In this document: piece after piece, positions 59,901-64,000 of the stretch | How the letters are laid out: the number at the start of each line of letters is the position of its first letter | Position numbering within the stretch: the stretch's first letter is position 1 | From: an uncultured Lachnospiraceae bacterium | Lineage (GTDB): Bacteria; Bacillota; Clostridia; Lachnospirales; Lachnospiraceae | Length of the DNA: 64,000 nt | Reading direction: 5' to 3' | NCBI GenBank assembly: GCA_910584725.1 | Contig: CAJUBE010000019.1 | Location: 17,575 to 81,574, forward strand | The notes under the pieces: model-generated | Told to the model about the DNA's origin: nothing | The model's database searches: none | The model's input: the letters and a program-made list of their open reading frames with translations, nothing else | Position numbers and translations under genes: made by a program

Positions 59901-61133
59901 GTCAAACAGGATGGCAGATATTACCACGGGGAGTTATATAAGCGCGCCAGAGTGCGGACGTTGAAGAATCGACGGGAAGAGATACAGACCTGCCCGGCTG
60001 AAAATTATGCGGCTTTTATGCTGTCGAAACTGGAATCCGGCGCGCCGCCTGTGGAATGCCTGCGGGATACGCTCAGACAGTACGCAGGGATGTCATTTCC
60101 CGCCGCCTTCTGGGAAAAGATCTTGCTGCCCGGTCATGTGAGAAATTACAAACCTTCCCTGCTGGATGCTTATCTGGCGGAGGGCGAGTTGTTCTGGCAT
60201 ATGGAGGAGAAGGACGGTCTGCGCTTCGATTTTCAGTCGGATGTTGACTGGGAGGCGGGCAGTCCGCAGGAGGATTTGACAGGGAAGGAGCTGACGGAGG
60301 AAGAACGCGTCATCTATGAAGCGGTGGTCAGGCGCGGCGCCTGCTTTATGCAGTCGTTAAAGAACCTGTTACCTGACAGGTCTCCCTATGATATTTTGCT
60401 TTCTCTGATGGAAAAGGGTCTTGTCTATGCGGACAGTTTTCTGCCGGTGCGACAGTGGATTGACCGCGAAAAGACGAAAAAAGCGGTGGCAAGACAGCGT
60501 GTCAATCTGCGCGTAAAGGCAATGCAGACGGGAAGGTGGGACATTGTCAGACCTGTGCGGGAGAAAACCATCGAGGAGAAGCTGGAAGCCTGTTTCCACG
60601 TCAGTCCCATTCTCAGTAAAGAGACGGCGGCTGCCTGCGGGCTGTCATGGCAGGAGGCGCTGTCAGTGCTTCGTGTATGGGAATATACGGGACAGGCAAG
60701 GCGCGGGTATTTTGTGAAAGATCTTTCCGGCGCACAGTTTATTTTGGGAAAAGACTATGAGAGCGTGGTGCGCAGACTGCAGGAGCCGCAGAAAAAACTG
60801 GTTTGGATCAACGCGGCGGATCCGGCGCAATGCTGGGGTAAGGTATTGCCGCATAAGGAGGGGCGCAGCTTTATCAATGTGCCGGGAACGGCGGTCGCCT
60901 GTTACGGCGGGCTGCCGGTTGCCGTGATGGAGCGGCAGGGAAAGATTCTGCGGGTCTGGGAGGAGGAATTGCAGGAGGAATGCCTGCGGTTGTTTGTGGA
61001 GAAATTCAGGCAGGGCAGTATTTTTTCGGATAGGAAGCGGATCGTGGTGAAAGAATACCCTGACACAGCGGCAGAAGCCATGCGTCAGGCAGGATTTAGG
61101 AAAGAAATGCAGGATTATGTGCTGTATCTGTAA
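56916..61133 (+). CDS. Lhr-like DEAD/DEAH-box helicase (long form)
   Basis: 1405 residues. The SF2 core has Walker A ISAPTGTGKTLSAFF, motif II IIDELHAL, motif III GLSATIEP, motif V ATSSMELGIDVGEID and motif VI QRLGRAGHNPG. The Lhr core with its winged helix and accessory domains extends to ~850; the C-terminal ~550 residues contain the extra Lhr C-terminal region with the ending GSIFSDRKRIVVKEYP. Lhr proteins translocate 3'-5' on DNA and act in repair. ATG 56916 follows GGAAAGAAGG; the in-frame extension to 56862 has no site. Monocistronic. Confidence 0.9.
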   Translation: MGNVLTLFEKQTADWFADTLGEPTPVQKESWPVIAEGSHALISAPTGTGKTLSAFFVFLERMKRQATAGTLPQELQLIYVSPLKSLAADIRENLKRPLEGIGAQEMISVGIRTGDTSQRDRQRMVRKPPHILIITPESLYLMLTSKTGQNVLATAGAVIIDELHALIDTKRGAHLMLSLARLDHLCGKSLQRIGLSATIEPLETAAQYLAPEEVKIIAPNMKKQVRLEILSPYPDATKGPRKDPVWEELGKLVYQYCQGSRSVIAFVEGRRYAEKLAYYVNQLGGDGFARVHHGSLSKEQRMETELQLRDGKLRLLCATSSMELGIDVGEIDQVLQVGCPRTISGTMQRLGRAGHNPGRVSVMYLFPRMAAECVSCGMTAQLAREGGVEHVKPPTQCLDVLAQHLVSMAAFRSYEIDEVMEILPRAWSFCKITREDVKAVLSMLAGDYEHERDIPVRPRILYDRIHEKVEGDGYSRMLAVSAGGTIPDKGLYTVKNEEGVRLGEVDEEFIYESQRGDRFILGSFAWKITNISRDTVTVTQAKMEGARLPFWHGEIKGRDKRTGEAFGRIFRSLQGAYEEDRLQEALGELGLDETAASLASGYLERQIKAAGSLPDHETIIVEHFKDTVGNSQMMVHSVFGRRINAPLSLLAAQTAREELQMEIGSVDEEDGFLLYSYGDQKLPEGLLQRVDADACLRKLEILLPATPLFNMAFRYNSGRALMMGVRKNGRQPLWMQRLKSAEMLEQLVREQAHPLIRETRRECMQELWDAEGVQALLYDIRSGAVRVREIYTDIPSPMSLPLQWSQEAAVMYDYAPTPRGIHGAVEEALAKEKHLIRPGERELSEVQERNRLPGDEKQLHSLLMTEGDLAAGELDILVEWLDSLAKEGRVLYLEQGLWIAAEQEAEYDAALGGTEVAKAALQDCLGSGSRQTEETAGRQTAEQEGEQILDAQLHIVRRMLRYRGAADAKQTADRYGWSAALAEEILEELCRQQAAVKQDGRYYHGELYKRARVRTLKNRREEIQTCPAENYAAFMLSKLESGAPPVECLRDTLRQYAGMSFPAAFWEKILLPGHVRNYKPSLLDAYLAEGELFWHMEEKDGLRFDFQSDVDWEAGSPQEDLTGKELTEEERVIYEAVVRRGACFMQSLKNLLPDRSPYDILLSLMEKGLVYADSFLPVRQWIDREKTKKAVARQRVNLRVKAMQTGRWDIVRPVREKTIEEKLEACFHVSPILSKETAAACGLSWQEALSVLRVWEYTGQARRGYFVKDLSGAQFILGKDYESVVRRLQEPQKKLVWINAADPAQCWGKVLPHKEGRSFINVPGTAVACYGGLPVAVMERQGKILRVWEEELQEECLRLFVEKFRQGSIFSDRKRIVVKEYPDTAAEAMRQAGFRKEMQDYVLYL

Positions 61134-61183
61134 TAGGAAATCCTTATTTGTTTCCATAAAAGGTGTTGTATTAGATTTTCGGA

Positions 61184-61212
61184 TTGAGTCTGCCGCCGCC
61201 TCGTGTTAGAAT
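61184..61212 (+). promoter_or_regulatory. Promoter for the UDP-sugar pyrophosphorylase gene
   Basis: TTGAGT, a 17-base spacer, TAGAAT with TG one base before it. A leader of ~87 bases follows, with a hairpin CCGTGTC/GACACGG at 61242-61266. Confidence 0.55.
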
Positions 61213-61305
61213 GGGGAAAAAGAGAAATACTGGCAAGGGAGCCGTGTCGTCGCGCATCGGACACGGAAATCCGAAAAGAAAGCGGGCGCGGGAAAAGAGG
61301 ACGTC

Positions 61306-62532
61306 ATGAATTATCAGGAGGCATACAAAAAACTGGAGAAATACGGACAGCTTCATGTGCTGAAATACTACGATGAGTTGGGAGAGGAAGAGAGGGAGGC
61401 GCTGCTTACCCAGATTGAGCAGACGGATTTTGACGTGCTGTCGCTATGCGAAAAGAAGGAAACCTTAAATCCCAGAGGGAAGATTGAGCCGATTGCGGTC
61501 ATGCAGCTTCCCGAGATTGCGGAGAAAAAGGAAGAATATACAAAAGCAGGTCTGGAGGCGATCCGGGCGGGCAAGGTAGGCGCCGTGCTTTTGGCGGGCG
61601 GCATGGGCACAAGGCTCGGCTCCGACGCGCCCAAGGGCGTTTACAATATCGGACTGACAAAGGACGTCTTTATCTTCCAGCGTCTGATCGAGAATCTGAT
61701 GGACGTGGTGGATCAGGCGGGGGCGTGGGTGCCCCTCTATGTGATGACCAGCGATAAGAACCATGACGCTACTGTCAGTTTTTTTGAGGAAAAGAAGTTT
61801 TTCGGCTACAATGCGGACTATGTGACCTTTTTTATGCAGGATATGGCACCGGCGTCCGATTATACGGGGAAGGTATATATGGAAGCAAAGAATAAAATGT
61901 CCACTTCCCCCAACGGCAACGGCGGCTGGTTTTTATCCATGATGAAATGGGGCGTGGCGGAGAAAATGCGGCAGGCGGGCGTGGAGTGGCTCAATGTGTT
62001 TGCCGTGGACAATGTGCTGCAGCGCATTGCCGACCCCTGCTTCGTGGGCGCGACGATTGCCACGGACAGCGCGGTGGGCGCGAAGGTGGTGGCGAAGAAC
62101 GCGCCGGACGAGAAGGTGGGCGCGATGTGTCTGGAGGATGGCAGACCGTCCATCGTGGAATACTATGACATGACGCCGGAGCTGATGGAGGCGAAGCTTG
62201 CGGACGGGACACCAGCTTATCATTTCGGCGTAATCTTAAATTACCTGTTCCGGGTGAAAGATTTGGAGGAGATCGTGGCGAGGAAACTCCCGCTTCATAT
62301 CGTGGAGAAGAAGATTCCTTATCTGGATGAAAAGGGAGAGCTGGTGAAGCCCGAGGCGCCAAACGGCTACAAGTTTGAGCAGCTTGTGCTCGACATGATC
62401 CACGAGCTGGATTCCTGTCTGCCCTATGAGGTGGTTCGGAATAAGGAGTTTGCGCCCATCAAGAATAAGACGGGGATTGACTCGGTGGAGAGCGCGCGGG
62501 AACTGTGTAAGGAGAATGGGATTGAGTTGTAG
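61306..62532 (+). CDS. UTP--sugar-1-phosphate uridylyltransferase (UDPGP/UAP1-like)
   Basis: 408 residues of the eukaryotic-style UDPGP family rather than GalU. AVLLAGGMGTRLGSDAPKG is the nucleotide-binding loop; VMTSDKNHDAT, NGNGGWFLSMM and VFAVDNVLQRIADP bind the sugar phosphate; YKFEQLVLDMI lies near the end. It makes a UDP-sugar (UDP-GlcNAc, UDP-glucose or UDP-galactose) from UTP. The next gene, galE, interconverts UDP-Glc/UDP-Gal types, so the pair supplies UDP-sugars. AAAAGAGGACGTC precedes the start. Confidence 0.9.
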   Translation: MNYQEAYKKLEKYGQLHVLKYYDELGEEEREALLTQIEQTDFDVLSLCEKKETLNPRGKIEPIAVMQLPEIAEKKEEYTKAGLEAIRAGKVGAVLLAGGMGTRLGSDAPKGVYNIGLTKDVFIFQRLIENLMDVVDQAGAWVPLYVMTSDKNHDATVSFFEEKKFFGYNADYVTFFMQDMAPASDYTGKVYMEAKNKMSTSPNGNGGWFLSMMKWGVAEKMRQAGVEWLNVFAVDNVLQRIADPCFVGATIATDSAVGAKVVAKNAPDEKVGAMCLEDGRPSIVEYYDMTPELMEAKLADGTPAYHFGVILNYLFRVKDLEEIVARKLPLHIVEKKIPYLDEKGELVKPEAPNGYKFEQLVLDMIHELDSCLPYEVVRNKEFAPIKNKTGIDSVESARELCKENGIEL

Positions 62533-62571
62533 GGTGTTAACAAAATGACAGGTTTAGATAACATTCCTATA

Positions 62572-62600
62572 TTGAATATCCGGGAAAAACAGTGTAGACT
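62572..62600 (+). promoter_or_regulatory. Promoter for galE
   Basis: TTGAAT, a 17-base spacer and TAGACT with TG one base before the -10, ~56 bases before the galE start. Confidence 0.5.
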
Positions 62601-62656
62601 GGAATCACCTTAAGAACAAAAAACACAGTTTCCGAACAGAAAGGCAGGGTGCGGTT

Positions 62657-63673
62657 ATGGCAATTTTGGTGACAGGCGGCGCGGGGTATATCGGTTCCCA
62701 CACGGTAGTGGAATTACAGAACGCGGGCTATGATGTGGTGGTAGTGGACAATCTGGCAAATTCCAGTGAAAAGTCTCTTGACAGGGTGGAGAAGATAACG
62801 GGAAAACCCGTGAAATTTTACAAGGCGGACATTCTGGACAGGGACGCTCTGGAGCAGGTATTCGCGAAGGAGCAGATCGACTCCTGCATCCATTTTGCGG
62901 GGCTCAAGGCGGTGGGAGAGTCCGTGCAGAAGCCTTGGGAATATTACGAGAACAATATCGCTGGCACACTGACGCTGGTGGATGTGATGAGAAAACACAA
63001 TGTGAAGAATATCATTTTCTCCTCGTCAGCGACGGTTTACGGTGATCCGGCGATGATTCCGATCACGGAGGAGTGTCCGAAAGGACAGTGCACCAACCCT
63101 TACGGCTGGACGAAGTCCATGCTGGAGCAGATTCTCATGGATATCCAGAAAGCGGATCCCGAGTGGAATGTGATCCTGCTCCGTTATTTCAACCCGATCG
63201 GCGCGCACAAGAGCGGCACCATAGGCGAGAACCCCAACGGCATCCCCAACAACCTGATGCCCTACATTACGCAGGTTGCGGTTGGCAAGCTGAAAGAGCT
63301 GGGCGTTTTCGGAAACGACTACGATACGCCGGATGGCACGGGCGTGCGCGATTACATCCATGTGGTTGATCTGGCGGTCGGTCATGTGAAAGCGCTGAAA
63401 AAGATCGAGGAGAAAGCGGGACTGTGTATCTACAATCTGGGAACCGGCGTGGGCTACAGCGTGCTCGACATCGTGAAGAATTTCGAGGAGGCTACCGGCG
63501 TGAAGATTCCTTATGTGATCAAGGAGAGAAGAGCGGGCGATATCGCCACCTGCTACTCCAACGCGGACAAGGCGAAGCGGGAGCTTGGCTGGGAAGCGCA
63601 GTACGGCATCAAGGAGATGTGCGCGGATTCATGGAGATGGCAGAGCAATAACCCGAACGGGTATGAGGACTAA
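62657..63673 (+). CDS. galE: UDP-glucose 4-epimerase
   Basis: 338 residues, extended SDR. NAD loop VTGGAGYIGSHTVVEL (5-20), Ser124 in FSSSATVYG and catalytic Tyr149-x3-Lys153 in NPYGWTKSM. Later conserved are LRYFNPIGAH, DGTGVRDYIHVVDLA and YNLGTGVGYSVLD. It interconverts UDP-glucose and UDP-galactose (some also act on UDP-GlcNAc/GalNAc). It follows the pyrophosphorylase with its own promoter and ends at a terminator. Confidence 0.95.
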   Translation: MAILVTGGAGYIGSHTVVELQNAGYDVVVVDNLANSSEKSLDRVEKITGKPVKFYKADILDRDALEQVFAKEQIDSCIHFAGLKAVGESVQKPWEYYENNIAGTLTLVDVMRKHNVKNIIFSSSATVYGDPAMIPITEECPKGQCTNPYGWTKSMLEQILMDIQKADPEWNVILLRYFNPIGAHKSGTIGENPNGIPNNLMPYITQVAVGKLKELGVFGNDYDTPDGTGVRDYIHVVDLAVGHVKALKKIEEKAGLCIYNLGTGVGYSVLDIVKNFEEATGVKIPYVIKERRAGDIATCYSNADKAKRELGWEAQYGIKEMCADSWRWQSNNPNGYED

Positions 63674-63692
63674 AAAAATATTGCATCGAAAC

Positions 63693-63721
63693 AGAAAGCG
63701 GGCGGCAGTCCCGCTTTCTTT
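63693..63721 (+). terminator. Intrinsic terminator of galE
   Basis: AGAAAGCGGG / CCCGCTTTCT, 10-bp stem with loop CGGCAGT, T-rich tail. Confidence 0.8.
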
Positions 63722-63941
63722 GTATGAAGATTAACCACGGTATTTTCCCGGCGTCGTTTCGGTAAATAGGCGGAAAGCATAGGTAAACGCAGGACAGCAG
63801 CCCCCATGCTGGCGGTCGGCGTCTCCTCCTGTGTAAACATAGTGCCGGACGTTCTGTTTCTTTTTAGGTTTGATACTGGTTTACCTGGTACTTGCAAAGG
63901 AAAGGAGTATTCTACTTGGCACAGGGCTTATTATGGCGACT
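63722..63941. other. Intergenic stretch without a recognised gene
   Basis: No supported gene. A minus-strand frame here reads as non-protein sequence. At 63899-63950 a 12-codon frame (TTG start near 63916, site AAAGGAG) is closed by the TAA of the following repeat; it may be the interrupted 5' end of a former gene. Confidence 0.4.
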
Positions 63942-64000
63942 CCCGTCACGCTAACCTCCATGATTCCGCTCTGCGGAATCTCAAATCTATGCGGAGAATG
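63942..64000 (-). repeat. Dispersed hairpin repeat, copy F (cut by window end)
   Basis: Read on the minus strand: ...CATTCTCCGCATAGATTTGAG, GATTCCGC/GCGGAATC hairpin, ATGGAGGTTAGCGTGA. It is nearly identical to the right half of copy A; the left modules lie beyond the window. Confidence 0.9.

Noticed and set aside
63670..63897. Minus-strand 75-codon frame after galE
   Set aside because: It overlaps the galE terminator, has no ribosome site or recognisable fold, and reads as non-coding.

Overview
The window looks like a chromosomal segment of a gut-type Clostridia bacterium, most likely Lachnospiraceae. That is inferred from protein style (PocR hybrid kinase, SstT, Lhr, UDPGP-type pyrophosphorylase, DUF4422, GHKL/LytTR pairs), moderate GC and AGGAGG ribosome sites. 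No rRNA, tRNA, CRISPR array, phage or transposase gene was seen. About 60 protein genes are called, on both strands.

Layout. 1-7.8 kb: 3' part of sbcC, recQ, and an SF1 helicase that carries a RecQ-type RQC domain, then a small hypothetical. 7.9-12.7 kb: small accessory genes (tautomerase, MATE remnant, three GNATs, DegV, AraC, cupin). 12.7-21 kb: a chemoreceptor, a bile-salt-hydrolase-like enzyme, and an OmpR two-component system with an FtsX-type ABC exporter. 20.9-23.6 kb: a candidate non-coding transcript, a tandem palindromic repeat, then panC-panD and a BASS transporter. 23.6-29.1 kb: a LytTR/GHKL two-component system divergent from a second FtsX-type exporter, with three LytTR-like sites between them. 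29.1-38.9 kb: AraC, MFS, PHP phosphoesterase, a truncated GNAT next to an AT-rich TetR-SDR insert, YxeA, hydrolase, an MNT-HEPN pair, hypoxanthine-DNA glycosylase, and an MFS efflux pump behind a leader-peptide attenuator. 39-49 kb: a response regulator and PocR hybrid kinase, then two amino-acid ABC operons flanking an SstT symporter. 49.2-56.7 kb: a MotA-like protein with a membrane-anchored LuxR regulator, two MATE pumps, a DUF4422 glycosyltransferase, an RsiV-like lipoprotein and a GNAT. 56.9-63.7 kb: Lhr helicase, UDP-sugar pyrophosphorylase and galE.

Most notable signals. (1) A dispersed modular hairpin repeat of about 100-180 bp sits in gaps between genes, often inside operons. Its ends repeatedly supply the stop codon of the adjoining gene; four full copies, one diverged, one cut by the window end and two fragments are visible. 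(2) The substrate-binding protein at 46644-47441 is circularly permuted: lipoprotein signal, then domain 2, then domain 1, cut at the hinge. (3) A 14-residue leader peptide with mutually exclusive RNA pairings lies before the MFS gene at 37110. (4) A two-unit palindromic repeat ends in a perfect 32-bp palindrome just before panC. Promoters, operators and terminators were read by eye; none was scored by software.
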